Positions 18,335 through 28,988 of a DNA stretch of 64,000 nt are shown piece after piece. Both the position numbers and the translations under genes were made by a program. Origin of the DNA: Pseudoalteromonas byunsanensis (GTDB lineage: Bacteria > Pseudomonadota > Gammaproteobacteria > Enterobacterales > Alteromonadaceae). Each line of letters starts with the position of its first letter. Within the stretch, counting starts at the first letter, position 1. Under the pieces are notes generated by a model. That model saw nothing but the letters and a program-made list of their open reading frames with translations, was not told the origin of the DNA and did not search any database. The stretch covers positions 1 through 64,000 of the forward strand of contig NZ_MNAN01000011.1 of the NCBI RefSeq assembly GCF_001854475.1, written 5' to 3'.

Positions 18335-20293
18335 CTAGAGTTTTAAGTTCTTATTTAAGAAAGCTAAAACCGTATTGTAATACTCTTGACGATGCTTAGC
18401 TTTGTAAAAACCGTGCCCTTCGCTTTCCAACAGCATGTATTCAAAAGGATGCTCAGCTTTTTTTAATGCCTCAACCAACGACTCCGCCTGCTCAATTGGT
18501 GCACGCTGATCCTCCCCACCATGAACAATAAGTACATTCGCTTTTAACTTATCTACGTTATAACTGGGCGAGAAGGCTTTATGTACTTGCGGATCACTGC
18601 CAAGTACTTTAGTTAAGTAATTGCGCCCTGTTTCATACTCTGAAACGTCACCTTCTTTAAACATCATCGGTATATCGTAGACCCCAACAACCCCAATCGC
18701 ACACTTAAACAAGTCGGGTTCCAAAATAGAGCTTTGTAAAGCAGAATAACCACCGAAGCTTGCCCCCATTATGCACATATTGTCTGGATTAGCGTAACCT
18801 TCCTTAATGACGTACTTAACCCCGTCGATAATATCAAACTGAATATCTCGTCCCCAATTTTGATATCCTGCCTGCAGAAAAACATCCCCGTATCCACCTG
18901 AACCTCTAAAGTTGACTTTCAACACTGCAATTCCTCGGCTTGCCAACAATTGCGCATCTACATCAAAGCCCCAAAAATCTCTTACGCCATGTGGGCCACC
19001 ATGAGGCATCACAACAAGAGGTAAGTTCTTCTGAGGCTTTCCTTTTGGTAACGTTAAATAGCCATGAATGGTCAGACCGTCACGCGCCTTGAACGTGATG
19101 GGCTTCGTCGGTGACATCTCTTCTGGCTTTAGCCAACCTCGCTCCGAAAAAAGATACTTCAAACTTTTTTGCGCTTCATCGTATAAATAGTATTGCCCTG
19201 GATCGGTATCACTCCACGCATACACCACACTCTTTTTGCCATCACGGCTTGAATTAAGAAGGTGCACCTGTGAATTAGGTAAAGAAGCCAACAAGGACTT
19301 TAGCTTGATACTGCTTTTTGCATCACCGTCAATAAACGCGTAGTTAGGAAATCCAGGCTCTAACTCGATGGCGTAGATTTCTTTACTTTGAATGTCCACC
19401 CAAACAACCGTTGGTGATACCACATCATCTTGAAAGATCATGGTGGTTTTACCCGTTGTTAAATCGAGCTTATAAATCCCTTTGGGCTTGCTGTGTTCGG
19501 TGGCACTAATGAATACTTCTTTACCAGAAGCGCTAAAGGCCACCGGTATAATGTTGCGCAAGGCACCATTTTCAAGCTTTAAGGAATGCCACTTTCCACC
19601 CTCTGGAGGGCGAATATAGAATTCATAATCAACGCCATTATCGGTGGATGATACAACACGTACATTCCCTTGACGGTCAGTCAGAAAACGACCACTTTTA
19701 TGCGGTGAGCCAGCCACACGCTTTCTATATCCAGTATTGACATTCACCTCATAGACAACCGTTTTCGGTTCTTTAACGTTATCCCACGGGTAGGTCACTA
19801 TCAGAATACGCTCTTCATCATGCACTAATGGGTCCAAGATGAAGGAAGTGCCATACAAAGGCGTGGCCTTACGCACAGCAGAGCCCGTTTGCATCTCCCC
19901 TTGATAACCGACGAGATATCGTTTTTTACTACCATCGGCATCCATAGCGAATAGCTCACCATAATATTTAGGATGCGTCTTCCAGCCTCTTATATACTGT
20001 TTCTCCATCACCAAACGGTCATCACCTGACCATTCATAACGGCCAACCTGGGCGTTGTCACTAAAGTTTACCCCACTGATAATCTTGCTCTTTTTTATAT
20101 CAAGTACATAGAGATTATTTTTACCTTCGACTTTTGATATAAAAGCTAGATATTCGCCATTAGGTGATATTTTTACGCTGCGATAAGCAAAGTCTTTACT
20201 GAAGTGCTCTACTGGGATAAGCGGTGACGCGTGCGCCATACTTAGTCCACCCCATATCACTACAGCCAAACATACTTTTATAAGTTTACTCAT
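18335..20293 (-). CDS. Exported S9-family prolyl oligopeptidase-like peptidase
   Basis: A 652-residue serine peptidase with an N-terminal signal peptide (cleavage near AHA-SPL). A beta-propeller of about 370 residues is followed by the alpha/beta hydrolase domain: Ser512 in GASFGGYS, Asp in VHGGEDQRAP and His in ESEGHGF form the triad. The oxyanion region is VVMPHGGPHGVRD. It lies 54 bp downstream of mtnA on the same strand with no evident terminator, so it may be co-transcribed with mtnA, although it has no known role in methionine salvage. Probably releases dipeptides or blocked N-terminal residues in the periplasm. Confidence 0.9.
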   Translation of the reverse strand: MSKLIKVCLAVVIWGGLSMAHASPLIPVEHFSKDFAYRSVKISPNGEYLAFISKVEGKNNLYVLDIKKSKIISGVNFSDNAQVGRYEWSGDDRLVMEKQYIRGWKTHPKYYGELFAMDADGSKKRYLVGYQGEMQTGSAVRKATPLYGTSFILDPLVHDEERILIVTYPWDNVKEPKTVVYEVNVNTGYRKRVAGSPHKSGRFLTDRQGNVRVVSSTDNGVDYEFYIRPPEGGKWHSLKLENGALRNIIPVAFSASGKEVFISATEHSKPKGIYKLDLTTGKTTMIFQDDVVSPTVVWVDIQSKEIYAIELEPGFPNYAFIDGDAKSSIKLKSLLASLPNSQVHLLNSSRDGKKSVVYAWSDTDPGQYYLYDEAQKSLKYLFSERGWLKPEEMSPTKPITFKARDGLTIHGYLTLPKGKPQKNLPLVVMPHGGPHGVRDFWGFDVDAQLLASRGIAVLKVNFRGSGGYGDVFLQAGYQNWGRDIQFDIIDGVKYVIKEGYANPDNMCIMGASFGGYSALQSSILEPDLFKCAIGVVGVYDIPMMFKEGDVSEYETGRNYLTKVLGSDPQVHKAFSPSYNVDKLKANVLIVHGGEDQRAPIEQAESLVEALKKAEHPFEYMLLESEGHGFYKAKHRQEYYNTVLAFLNKNLKL

Positions 20294-20347
20294 GTTGTCC
20301 CTTTCAATTAGTAAAGTGTTCTGTTCGCAAATGCTAATATAGTACCT

Positions 20348-21364
20348 TTATTTGAATACGTCGCCTACTAAGTCTTGCTGTGAATAAACACCACTATTCA
20401 ACACCCAACCGGTGACAAGGCAAGCAGGCGTTACGTCAAATGCAGGGTTGTATACCTTAGCCCGCCGTGGCGCCCACTGACATACTCCGAAGCTGCCACT
20501 CACACCAGTAACTTCTTGAGGGTCACGTTGCTCAATTGGAATGGCTTGCCCATTAGGACAGGCTCTATCTAGCGTTGTTTCGGGTGCAACCACATAGAAT
20601 GGGATCTGATGGTGTTTCGCCAGTACAGCCAGATTATAGGTACCCACCTTATTGGCAAAATCACCATTTGCTGCAATACGATCGGCACCGACAAAAATCT
20701 TATCAACTTGTCCCGACATCATTAAACTGGCCGCCATATTGTCGCAAATCAATGTATAAGGGACTTCCCACTGCGCCAGCTCATATGCTGTTAATCGTCC
20801 ACCTTGCAGCAGAGGCCGCGTTTCATCTACCCAAACATGAATATGCTTTTGCTGTTGATGTGCTTTGTAGATCACTCCTAAAGCCGTACCAATACCAGCC
20901 GTCGCGAGCGCTCCAGTGTTACAGTGAGTGAGAATGTTGTCTCCTGGGTTCACCAGTTCAGCACCCAAAGTTGCCATCTGGTCGCACAATGAGACATCTT
21001 CATTAAACAAGTGCTCTGCTGTACTGACCAACGCGCCTAAATGATCGTCTTGTGCTAAAGCAATACGCATTTTAGCCATACAATGCATTAGGTTCACCGC
21101 TGTGGGTCTAGTTGATTCTAAATCGTCAATGGCTTGCGCCAACTGCGCTTTGCTTTGCCCCTGCTCTGCCAAATACGCCACTAACAAGGTTGCTGCTAGG
21201 CCAATTAGAGGTGCACCGCGAACTTTAAGAGACAAAATAAGTGATTGCATTTGCGCAACACTGTCACAAGCATGCCAGACTTCTTGATGCGGGAGTAAGT
21301 ATTGATCCAACACCGACAACTCATTGTTTGTGTATTTTAAACTGCGGGCAATTAAGGTTTGCAT
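20348..21364 (-). CDS. mtnA: Methylthioribose-1-phosphate isomerase
   Basis: Converts 5-methylthioribose 1-phosphate to methylthioribulose 1-phosphate. The 338-residue protein belongs to the eIF2B-like family; [13 protein letters not shown] near residue 50, the active-site Cys in [18 protein letters not shown] near residue 145 and the catalytic Asp in [11 protein letters not shown] near residue 225 are present. It is divergent from mtnK across a region with MetJ-like boxes. Confidence 0.95.
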   Translation of the reverse strand: MQTLIARSLKYTNNELSVLDQYLLPHQEVWHACDSVAQMQSLILSLKVRGAPLIGLAATLLVAYLAEQGQSKAQLAQAIDDLESTRPTAVNLMHCMAKMRIALAQDDHLGALVSTAEHLFNEDVSLCDQMATLGAELVNPGDNILTHCNTGALATAGIGTALGVIYKAHQQQKHIHVWVDETRPLLQGGRLTAYELAQWEVPYTLICDNMAASLMMSGQVDKIFVGADRIAANGDFANKVGTYNLAVLAKHHQIPFYVVAPETTLDRACPNGQAIPIEQRDPQEVTGVSGSFGVCQWAPRRAKVYNPAFDVTPACLVTGWVLNSGVYSQQDLVGDVFK

Positions 21365-21412
21365 AACTATTCTCGGTCAAAACAAGTGTGGCTATTTTAC
21401 CCTTTTCAAAAA

Positions 21413-21428
21413 AGAAGTATAGACATCT
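21413..21428. promoter_or_regulatory. Tandem MetJ-like boxes between mtnA and mtnK
   Basis: AGAAGTAT (6/8 to AGACGTCT) and AGACATCT (7/8) are immediately adjacent. Same arrangement as in the mtnB control region, which supports common control by MetJ. Confidence 0.6.
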
Positions 21429-21483
21429 AAACACTTAAAAGCATAGAATGCTGGAAGTGTATTTTTACTGAAGGTCGCATATC

Positions 21484-22686
21484 ATGGTTGACTACATCGC
21501 TTTCGATAGCACTCAAGCACTTGAATATGTAAAAAACCAGACGAATTTTTTCGCTCCAGATGCCGAGCTTACATGTTACGAATTTGGCGATGGCAACCTG
21601 AACCTAGTATTTAGGATTCATGATCAGCAACAACATAGTGTGATCTTAAAGCAGGCCCTGCCGTATGCTCGTTGTGTGGGCGAGTCATGGCCACTGACAT
21701 TAGATCGCGCGCGTATCGAAGCCAGTGTACTCATCAGGCATGGAGAAGTTTGCGCGCAAACCACAGTTAAAGTGCTGCATCGAAATGACACGCTTGCTAT
21801 CACTGTGTTAGAAGACTTAGGGCATATGCACATTCTGCGTGGTCAGTTATGTCAGGGGCACACCTATCCAAACTTGGCGATAGACGTTGCCGACTATCTG
21901 GCCAAGACCAGTTTTTACCATAGTGACTTTTACCTCAGCCCCGCGCAGAAGAAAGCCTTAGTGAAAGAGTTCACTAACCCTGAGCTTTGTGCCATCACTG
22001 AAGACTTGTTTTTTGACGACCCCTATCACCGTAGCGAGCGTAACAACTATCCCAATGAGTTGCAGCCGCACGTTACAGCACTACAAAATAATTCGAACTT
22101 AAAACTTGCGGTCGCTGAGCTCAAAGCCAAATTTCTCAGCTCGCCACAAAGTTTGCTTCATGGGGATGTGCATACTGGCAGCATTTTTGTCGATCAAACC
22201 AATACCAAACTAATTGACCCAGAATTTGGTTTCTTTGGTCCCATTGGCTTCGATCTGGGCTCTTTCATCGGCAATTTATTGCTAAATTATTGTGCTCAGC
22301 ACAAACGTGCTGTTGAGTTACCTAAACGAAGAGATCTACACGCATACCTTTTGAATAGCATTCAAACCTGTGTCGCACAGTTTGAAAAAACTTGGCTACA
22401 ACTTGCAAAAACCCAGACTCGTGACTTGGCATTGCAGGCCCCTGGGTATGCCGAACGCTTTATCAATCAAGTTTTACGTGATGCCTATGGCTTTTGCGGT
22501 ACGGAATTAATCCGCCGCACCATAGGCTTGGCGCATGTAGCAGATATTGATGGTATCGAAAACTTGCGCGCAAGAGTCGAAGTACAGCAACAAACTCTGT
22601 TGCTCGGTGAGCAGCTAATATTACAAGCTCCTCAATGCGATACGAAAGAAGATTTATCGCAATTGCTGCTCAGCTTGTTATTATAA
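21484..22686 (+). CDS. mtnK: S-methyl-5-thioribose kinase
   Basis: Phosphorylates methylthioribose released by methylthioadenosine nucleosidase. The 400-residue protein has an aminoglycoside-phosphotransferase fold: FGDGNLNLVFRI glycine-rich segment near residue 40, VILKQALPY with the ATP lysine, the catalytic loop LLHGDVHTGSIFVD near residue 222 and the metal motif DPEFGFFGPIGFDLG. With mtnA it supplies mtnBCD. The nucleosidase gene is not in the window. Confidence 0.95.
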   Translation: MVDYIAFDSTQALEYVKNQTNFFAPDAELTCYEFGDGNLNLVFRIHDQQQHSVILKQALPYARCVGESWPLTLDRARIEASVLIRHGEVCAQTTVKVLHRNDTLAITVLEDLGHMHILRGQLCQGHTYPNLAIDVADYLAKTSFYHSDFYLSPAQKKALVKEFTNPELCAITEDLFFDDPYHRSERNNYPNELQPHVTALQNNSNLKLAVAELKAKFLSSPQSLLHGDVHTGSIFVDQTNTKLIDPEFGFFGPIGFDLGSFIGNLLLNYCAQHKRAVELPKRRDLHAYLLNSIQTCVAQFEKTWLQLAKTQTRDLALQAPGYAERFINQVLRDAYGFCGTELIRRTIGLAHVADIDGIENLRARVEVQQQTLLLGEQLILQAPQCDTKEDLSQLLLSLLL

Positions 22687-22702
22687 GCTGCTCAACAGGG
22701 AT

Positions 22703-22736
22703 AAAAAAAGCAGCCATAAGGCTGCTTTTTTTTTTT
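22703..22736. terminator. Bidirectional intrinsic terminator after mtnK
   Basis: Stem AAAAAAAGCAGCC/GGCTGCTTTTTTT with loop ATAA and an 11-T run. It lies between convergent mtnK and the DUF885 gene. Confidence 0.9.
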
Positions 22737-24510
22737 ACGTGTTCGCACCAAGTTGTGCCAACGTACGCTCAATATACTGATTGATTTGCTCTTCCAGTAC
22801 ATACAGCGGAATAGAGCCATGGCGTAAAACTTGATAATGGAACTCTCTGATATCGAAGTGCTCACCCAGCTTTTGCTCAGCATCAGCACGGAGTCGTTTA
22901 ATCGTCAACTCACCAATTTTGTACGACAGAGCCTGACCGGGCCAAGAAATATAGCGATCGGTTTCTGTTTTGACGTTATGTAAAGACAACGCTGTGTTGT
23001 CACGCATAAAGTTCATCGCCTTTTCACGGCTCCAGCCATACATATGCATACCTGTGTCGACAACCAAGCGCACGGCACGCCACATTTCATAGGTCAAGCG
23101 ACCAAAATTACTATATGGGTCTTGATAAAATCCAACTTCTAAACCTAAATACTCAGAGTAAAGCCCCCAGCCTTCACCAAAGGCAGAAATATACTCGTTG
23201 CGACGATAGGCAGGTAAGTGATCCATTTCCCCATTTAGAGCAATTTGTAAATGATGACCGGGTACAGCCTCATGTAGGGTAAGTGCTTCCAATACATACA
23301 ATGGACGCTTATCTAGCGCGTAGGTATTCACCCAATAATAACCTGCTTCTAAGTCATTATTTGCCGGATAATAGCGGCCCGTAGTATATTTAGGTGCAAT
23401 GCTCTCAGGTACAGGTACGACGCCATATGGACGTCTGGGTAATGTATGGAATAGTTTCGGCAATTGTGCATCAATACGTTTTGATATGTAGGCAGCTTCT
23501 TTTATCAACTGCTCCGCCGTGGTGGCATAAAACTGAGGATCGGTTCTAAGAAATTGTAGAAATTCGGCAAAAGTTCCTTTAAAACCGACCTCCTCGATTA
23601 TCGCTTCCATTTCGCTACGGATCCTTGCCACTTCTTGCAAACCAAGCTGATGGATCTGCTCTACTGTCATATCTGTCGTGGTATAGTGTGCGACACGGTT
23701 TTCATAAATTGCTTGGCCTTCTGGCACGTCCTTAATCGCAATACTCTCTCGTGCTGAAGGCAAATACTGCTCAGTGAAGAACTTAAGGTAACTTTGGTAG
23801 GCTGGCATCACCTTTTCTTTTAATACCGTTTTAGCTCTTGTTTGCAGTGCGGCAAACTGCGCTTCAGATAATCTTGCACTATTGGTTTTAAACGGCCGAT
23901 AAAACACTGATTGTGTAACATCTTCAAAAATAAACCCGCTGATCGAGCTTTCATAGCCTTGAAGAACCACCTTAGGTAATACACGCCCAGTTTCTATCCC
24001 TTTTCGCATCCAATCCATATTTTGTTGGAAATAACGTGGGATTTGCGACAGTCTGGACAAATACAGCTCAAAACCACTGGCTTGACTAAAGTCGTTAGAA
24101 CCTACCGCTTGTATTGCTACATAAGAATGGAATCCACCCTCTGACGTGAGCGGCATATAGTGTTTCTTAAAGCGGTATTCATCAACTTTATTTTGAATTT
24201 GTGAGCGCAGAATTGTGAAATTGATTTGATTCTCAACATTGAGTTGCGATTCAGGTATCTGGTCTAAGCGCGACAAAAATTCGCTACGACGCTGATATTG
24301 CTCAGCCAGAGCATCCGCGCTCAAATTTGGTAAATAATAAGCTACGTCCAATGATTGATTCTTATATGGCTGAACTTGCTTTCTGTATAATTCCACCTCT
24401 TGGGCAAGCTTCGTAAACTCAGCATCCGAAGATTTTGGCGTAAGCTGGCAGCCAACTAACAAAGCACTCAACAGTGATGTGCTTAACAATAACGCAAAGT
24501 TTTTAATCAC
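22735..24510 (-). CDS. DUF885-family lipoprotein, putative metallopeptidase
   Basis: A 591-residue envelope lipoprotein: the N-terminus MIKNFALLLSTSLLSALLVG leads to a lipobox Cys (LVGC). The family hallmark HEAVPGHH starts at His413, consistent with a zinc-peptidase-like site, and the conserved AFGEGWGLYSEYLG follows. DUF885 proteins are widespread in marine Gammaproteobacteria and are thought to be peptidases, but the substrate is unknown. Monocistronic, divergent from the GGDEF-like gene. Confidence 0.85.
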   Translation of the reverse strand: MIKNFALLLSTSLLSALLVGCQLTPKSSDAEFTKLAQEVELYRKQVQPYKNQSLDVAYYLPNLSADALAEQYQRRSEFLSRLDQIPESQLNVENQINFTILRSQIQNKVDEYRFKKHYMPLTSEGGFHSYVAIQAVGSNDFSQASGFELYLSRLSQIPRYFQQNMDWMRKGIETGRVLPKVVLQGYESSISGFIFEDVTQSVFYRPFKTNSARLSEAQFAALQTRAKTVLKEKVMPAYQSYLKFFTEQYLPSARESIAIKDVPEGQAIYENRVAHYTTTDMTVEQIHQLGLQEVARIRSEMEAIIEEVGFKGTFAEFLQFLRTDPQFYATTAEQLIKEAAYISKRIDAQLPKLFHTLPRRPYGVVPVPESIAPKYTTGRYYPANNDLEAGYYWVNTYALDKRPLYVLEALTLHEAVPGHHLQIALNGEMDHLPAYRRNEYISAFGEGWGLYSEYLGLEVGFYQDPYSNFGRLTYEMWRAVRLVVDTGMHMYGWSREKAMNFMRDNTALSLHNVKTETDRYISWPGQALSYKIGELTIKRLRADAEQKLGEHFDIREFHYQVLRHGSIPLYVLEEQINQYIERTLAQLGANT

Positions 24511-24770
24511 TTTATCTTCCTAACTCAGGGACATTTTTACTGACTCTAACCGAGCCTCCACACACACTGCAAATAAAAGAGTTCAATCCCTTAAATTGCA
24601 ATATGCAAAAATAGCAGGCAAACTAAGAAAAATTGCTGATAAAAAAAGCGAACAGTCGCATAATTTTAACTTTTCTATTTCAAATATGTGCTTTTTGCTT
24701 TTTAATACCCGTTGCACCCAGTGCTTTGATTAGTATCATAACGGTGAGACATAACCCAGCCTAAGAGGGG

Positions 24771-25817
24771 GTGGTCGTTCAACTAACAGATAGCTTTATT
24801 ATTGCGGTAAATGAAATGATGTTCCATGACTCCATGGCTAATGCACAAGAAAAAATGACACAGGTTTGCCTGTTTTTAGAGCAATATCATTTGCCACCCA
24901 CGCCAATGAACTATCACGTTGCTTACACTTATATCAGTAAGTGTGACATGGCGCTTAATAAAGCGCTTGATAAAGCAATCAGCGATAAGCAAGCCATAGA
25001 TAGTGTTTATATTGAACACCTATATTTTGAATACTTAAATCCCGGCCATAAAGCCGAGACAGAGTTACTACAAAATGTAGATGGTGTACTCACCAGCCTT
25101 TCAAAAACAACGAATGAGTCACACAAACAGATTTCTAACTTTGCGCAATCCATCAGTACCTGTATGCAAACTCTTGATGAGGGAAATATCGCGAAAAGCC
25201 GTAAAGCCATAGTACAACTAAGCCAGACCACAGAAGGTTTGTTGCAGCAACATCAAATGTTTAAAGCACAGATGAAAAAAGCTCGTTTGATGTACATTAA
25301 GTCGCAGCAGCAATTACAACAATTACGCAAGCAACATATAATTGATCCACAAACTGGGCTTTATAAACGTCATTATCTAAACCAACAAACACAAGCTTGG
25401 ATGGCAAAAGATAAATCTATTTGTGCGATTGCAATTCAAATAACAAACCTAGACGACTTTATCCAACATTATGGTGATCTTGTAGGAGACGTGGTCCTTA
25501 ACCGCGTGGCAAAAAAAGTACAAAAGTATGTGTTTGAAAGCGGACTACCTGGACGCACTCGCAAACAGGAGTTTACGGTTCTGTTGGCTGATATTGAACC
25601 GAGCACAGCCAATGTGATCGCTGAAAAAATAAAAAAAGGGGTCGAAAGACTCAAATTCGTCAGCACCAAGGGCAATATGGAGCTGCCCAGAATTGAACTG
25701 GCTTTGGGTATAACCAAGCGATATCAAGAACAAAACTTCGACGAACTGGCACATAAAGCGCATTTAGCGGCTCACAAAGCCCATCTTTGCGGACAAACAA
25801 GCTTTATCGCCCCTTAA
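24771..25817 (+). CDS. Protein with a degenerate, probably inactive GGDEF domain
   Basis: A 348-residue protein with no membrane segments. The first about 190 residues are helical, with a coiled-coil stretch rich in Gln and Lys before the GGDEF domain. Domain start IDPQTGLYKRHYLN matches the family, but the metal-binding LDIDHFK strand reads IQITNLDDF and the signature RYGGDEF reads RTRKQEF. Cyclase activity is therefore unlikely; it may be a c-di-GMP or GTP sensor or scaffold. The start is a GTG just after AGAGGGG at short spacing; ATGs near 24813-24816 are alternatives. Confidence 0.8.
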   Translation: MVVQLTDSFIIAVNEMMFHDSMANAQEKMTQVCLFLEQYHLPPTPMNYHVAYTYISKCDMALNKALDKAISDKQAIDSVYIEHLYFEYLNPGHKAETELLQNVDGVLTSLSKTTNESHKQISNFAQSISTCMQTLDEGNIAKSRKAIVQLSQTTEGLLQQHQMFKAQMKKARLMYIKSQQQLQQLRKQHIIDPQTGLYKRHYLNQQTQAWMAKDKSICAIAIQITNLDDFIQHYGDLVGDVVLNRVAKKVQKYVFESGLPGRTRKQEFTVLLADIEPSTANVIAEKIKKGVERLKFVSTKGNMELPRIELALGITKRYQEQNFDELAHKAHLAAHKAHLCGQTSFIAP

Positions 25818-25896
25818 TCCAATCATTGTCGCTATTTTGTTGGTTAAATCAGGCAAATTCTACTGCGTATAAATTGCACCTGAGTCACGCAATCAA

Positions 25897-25910
25897 GTAC
25901 ACTAGTGTAC
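25897..25910. promoter_or_regulatory. 14-bp perfect palindrome upstream of ubiE
   Basis: GTACACTAGTGTAC is its own reverse complement and ends 33 bp before the ubiE ATG. It could be an operator for a dimeric repressor; no regulator is identified. Confidence 0.3.
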
Positions 25911-25943
25911 AACTTTGCTTAACCGCCCATTCAGAGACGCACC

Positions 25944-26699
25944 ATGAAAGAGTCGCAACAAAACACCACAGATTTTGGTTATAAAACGGTCGCCCGAGAA
26001 GAAAAAGCTTCAATGGTAGCAGATGTATTTCATTCCGTAGCTGCCAAGTACGATATTATGAATGACCTGATGTCATTCGGCATTCATCGCTTGTGGAAGC
26101 GCCAAGCCATTGCATGTTCAGGCGTTCGCAAGGGGCATACGGTATTGGATCTCGCCGGTGGTACGGGTGATTTAACCGCTAAATTTAGTCAATTAGTGGG
26201 CGATACTGGTCGGGTAATTCTCGGTGATATTAATGACTCTATGCTTAAAGTGGGGCGAGACAAATTACGTGATCTCGGACTGGTAAGTAATATCGAATAT
26301 GTACAAATGAACGCCGAAGCCTTGCCTTTTCCTGATAACAGTATTGATGTGATCACCATTGCATTTGGACTACGTAATGTAACCGATAAAAATGCCGCAC
26401 TTAAGTCAATGTATCGCATCTTAAAACCAGGTGGCCGCTTACTAATCCTCGAGTTTTCTAAAACGGACAGTGAAGCCCTATCAAAAATTTACGACTTCTA
26501 CTCATTTAATCTGTTACCTACGATGGGCAAGTTGGTGGCAAACGATAGTGAGTCATATCGTTATCTGGCGGAGTCAATCCGCATGCACCCAGATCAAGAA
26601 ACGTTAAAAGGCATGATGGAAGACGCAGGCTTTGAGCAAACCAGCTACCAAAACATGACCGGCGGTATTGTGGCGCTTCACCGCGGCTTTAAATACTAG
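25944..26699 (+). CDS. ubiE: Ubiquinone/menaquinone biosynthesis C-methyltransferase
   Basis: A SAM-dependent methyltransferase that methylates the quinone ring in ubiquinone and menaquinone synthesis. The 251-residue protein has the SAM-binding motif [15 protein letters not shown] near residue 70 and the COQ5/UbiE signatures [17 protein letters not shown] and [14 protein letters not shown]. It is first in ubiE-ubiJ-ubiB-tatABC, a conserved order. Confidence 0.97.
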   Translation: MKESQQNTTDFGYKTVAREEKASMVADVFHSVAAKYDIMNDLMSFGIHRLWKRQAIACSGVRKGHTVLDLAGGTGDLTAKFSQLVGDTGRVILGDINDSMLKVGRDKLRDLGLVSNIEYVQMNAEALPFPDNSIDVITIAFGLRNVTDKNAALKSMYRILKPGGRLLILEFSKTDSEALSKIYDFYSFNLLPTMGKLVANDSESYRYLAESIRMHPDQETLKGMMEDAGFEQTSYQNMTGGIVALHRGFKY

Positions 26700-26707
26700 A
26701 GGGTGGC

Positions 26708-27310
26708 ATGATCAACACGCTGTTAACGGCAGCTGCCGAACGTATACTCAACAAAATATTGAGCTTGGAGCCAAGCTTGCTAGCTTCGCTTGGCAAAATA
26801 CAACATCAGGTGTTGGCTGTAGAAATTCGTGACTGGCAGCAAACTTTTGCAATCACCTTCACGGGCCACAGCTTTATGCTGTTTAACAATTACCAAGAGC
26901 ATGTTGATTGCCACATCAGCGCCAGTATTGAAACCTTGTCACAACTCAAAGACCCAAGTCAGTTAACTCGTTTGATTAGACAAGGAGAGCTTGATTTAGA
27001 GGGCAATCTGCACTTAGCTCAAGCTTACAGCCAGATATTCAGTGAACTCGACATAGACTGGGCTGAACATTTATCAACCTATTTTGGGGATGCTGCTGCT
27101 CAGCTATTGGTACAACAGCTACGTAACACTAAGCAACGCACTGTGCACCTTGATGACGTACTAAAAACTACGACCATAGGGTTATTTCAAGATGAGCTAA
27201 AAGTCACCATTCACCCGATAGAAATGGCACAATTCAAAGCGCATACCCGAGAACTAAAACAACATACCGCTGTGCTCGAGCAGCGTATTAACCAACTGCT
27301 AGCTCGCTAA
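26708..27310 (+). CDS. ubiJ: Ubiquinone biosynthesis accessory factor with SCP2 domain
   Basis: A 200-residue protein in the position and of the size of UbiJ, a lipid-binding scaffold of the ubiquinone synthesis metabolon. The N-terminal half is an SCP2-like sterol-carrier fold ([21 protein letters not shown]...); the C-terminus is helical and probably coiled coil ([17 protein letters not shown]). It starts 8 bp after ubiE. Confidence 0.93.
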   Translation: MINTLLTAAAERILNKILSLEPSLLASLGKIQHQVLAVEIRDWQQTFAITFTGHSFMLFNNYQEHVDCHISASIETLSQLKDPSQLTRLIRQGELDLEGNLHLAQAYSQIFSELDIDWAEHLSTYFGDAAAQLLVQQLRNTKQRTVHLDDVLKTTTIGLFQDELKVTIHPIEMAQFKAHTRELKQHTAVLEQRINQLLAR

Positions 27311-27320
27311 GGAAACCAGT

Positions 27321-28925
27321 TTGGCTATCGCTCGTTTATACCAGATCACACACACATTACTCAGCTATGGGCTTGATGATTTTATCCCAGAGGATAAGCG
27401 TCCCTGGTTTGCCCGCTTAGCAAGAGGCAGTCTGTTTTGGATCCGCAATAAACACCGTGATAAAGCCATTGGTGCACGACTGAGATTAGCGTTACAAACG
27501 CTTGGTCCCGTGTGGGTTAAGTTTGGACAAATGCTTTCAACTCGCCGAGATCTTCTGCCGCTAGATGTGGCTGAAGAGTTAGCATTGTTACAAGATAAGG
27601 TTGCCCCGTTCGATGGTGCACAAGCTCAAGTTTTGATTGAACAAGCACTACAGCTAAATGACATCAGTGAGCTGTTTTCTAAGTTTGAACAAATTCCACT
27701 TGCTTCAGCCTCAATCGCACAAGTCCATACCGCCACACTCGTGCACAATGAACAAGAAAATGAAGTGGTTATTAAGGTCATTCGACCCGGTATCGAACAG
27801 CAAATTCAAGCCGACTTGGCCTTGATGACACAATTTGCCCGTTTGCTTGTTAAGCTTTTTAAACCGAGTCGTCGCTTGCGTCCTGTAGAGGTTGTTAAAG
27901 AATACAAAAAAACTCTGTTAGATGAACTTGACCTAATGCGCGAAGCCGCAAATGCAATTCAGCTAAAACGCAACTTTACTGATTCTGAGTCCTTGTATAT
28001 TCCAGAAGTTTACAGTGACCACTCACGCACCAATGTACTAGTTATGGAGCGCATCTACGGTATACCTGTATCTGACACCGAGGCGCTATTGAAGCAAGGC
28101 ACGAACATGAAGCTGTTAGCTGAGCGTGGTGTTGAGGTGTTCTTTACACAGGTATTTAGAGATAGCTTTTTCCATGCCGATATGCACCCCGGAAACATTT
28201 TTGTGTCTCGCAATAACCCGCATAACCCTCAATATATTGGCATTGACTGCGGTATTGTCGGCACTTTAAATAAAGATGATAAACGCTACCTTGCTGAAAA
28301 CTTTATAGCCTTTTTTAATCGTGATTATCGTCAGGTTGCGCAACTACATGTCGACTCAGGCTGGGTACCGCCTGATACCTGTGTCGAAGAGTTTGAGTTT
28401 GCCATTCGCACGGTTTGTGAACCAATTTTCAATAAGCCTCTTGCAGAGATTTCATTTGGCCATGTGCTAGTGAACCTGTTCAATACGGCGCGACGCTTCA
28501 ACATGGAAGTCCAGCCACAACTAGTTTTATTACAAAAAACCTTGTTATACGTTGAGGGATTAGGCCGTCAACTATACCCACAATTAGATTTATGGCAAAC
28601 AGCTAAGCCATTTTTAGAACAATGGGTTAAAGAACAAGTTGGTCCACTGTCTGTACTCAAAAAGATGTATGCAAATTTACCTTTTTGGGCCGAGAAAATG
28701 CCTGAAATACCTGATTTGATTTATCACAACCTAAAACAAAATAATCGTCAGTTAAATACGCCTACTCCAAAAAGTAACAGTAAACCAATACTCCTAGGTA
28801 TGCTTGCGTGTACCTTACTCATTTGTGCCAGCTTAACGTATCTGGCACAAGATTGGCTGGTAAGCGGACTCGCATTATCCTCAAGCTTTGCCTTATTTGT
28901 TGGCGCGTGGCGCAAAATAGGGTGA
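27321..28925 (+). CDS. ubiB: Ubiquinone biosynthesis ADCK-family kinase-like ATPase
   Basis: A 534-residue membrane-anchored atypical kinase needed for ubiquinone synthesis. The family KxGQ motif is in [15 protein letters not shown], the Ala-rich nucleotide loop in [11 protein letters not shown], the ATP lysine in VVIKVIRPG and the catalytic/metal loop in [11 protein letters not shown]; two C-terminal transmembrane helices lie at about residues 490-530. The reading frame suggests a TTG start at 27321 with AAGGAA upstream; there is no nearby ATG in a better place. Confidence 0.95.
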   Translation: MAIARLYQITHTLLSYGLDDFIPEDKRPWFARLARGSLFWIRNKHRDKAIGARLRLALQTLGPVWVKFGQMLSTRRDLLPLDVAEELALLQDKVAPFDGAQAQVLIEQALQLNDISELFSKFEQIPLASASIAQVHTATLVHNEQENEVVIKVIRPGIEQQIQADLALMTQFARLLVKLFKPSRRLRPVEVVKEYKKTLLDELDLMREAANAIQLKRNFTDSESLYIPEVYSDHSRTNVLVMERIYGIPVSDTEALLKQGTNMKLLAERGVEVFFTQVFRDSFFHADMHPGNIFVSRNNPHNPQYIGIDCGIVGTLNKDDKRYLAENFIAFFNRDYRQVAQLHVDSGWVPPDTCVEEFEFAIRTVCEPIFNKPLAEISFGHVLVNLFNTARRFNMEVQPQLVLLQKTLLYVEGLGRQLYPQLDLWQTAKPFLEQWVKEQVGPLSVLKKMYANLPFWAEKMPEIPDLIYHNLKQNNRQLNTPTPKSNSKPILLGMLACTLLICASLTYLAQDWLVSGLALSSSFALFVGAWRKIG

Positions 28926-28988
28926 TATTTTACACACTGGGCGTATAATCACTAATCATTAAACTTATCTACTACAAACGGAGTCATC

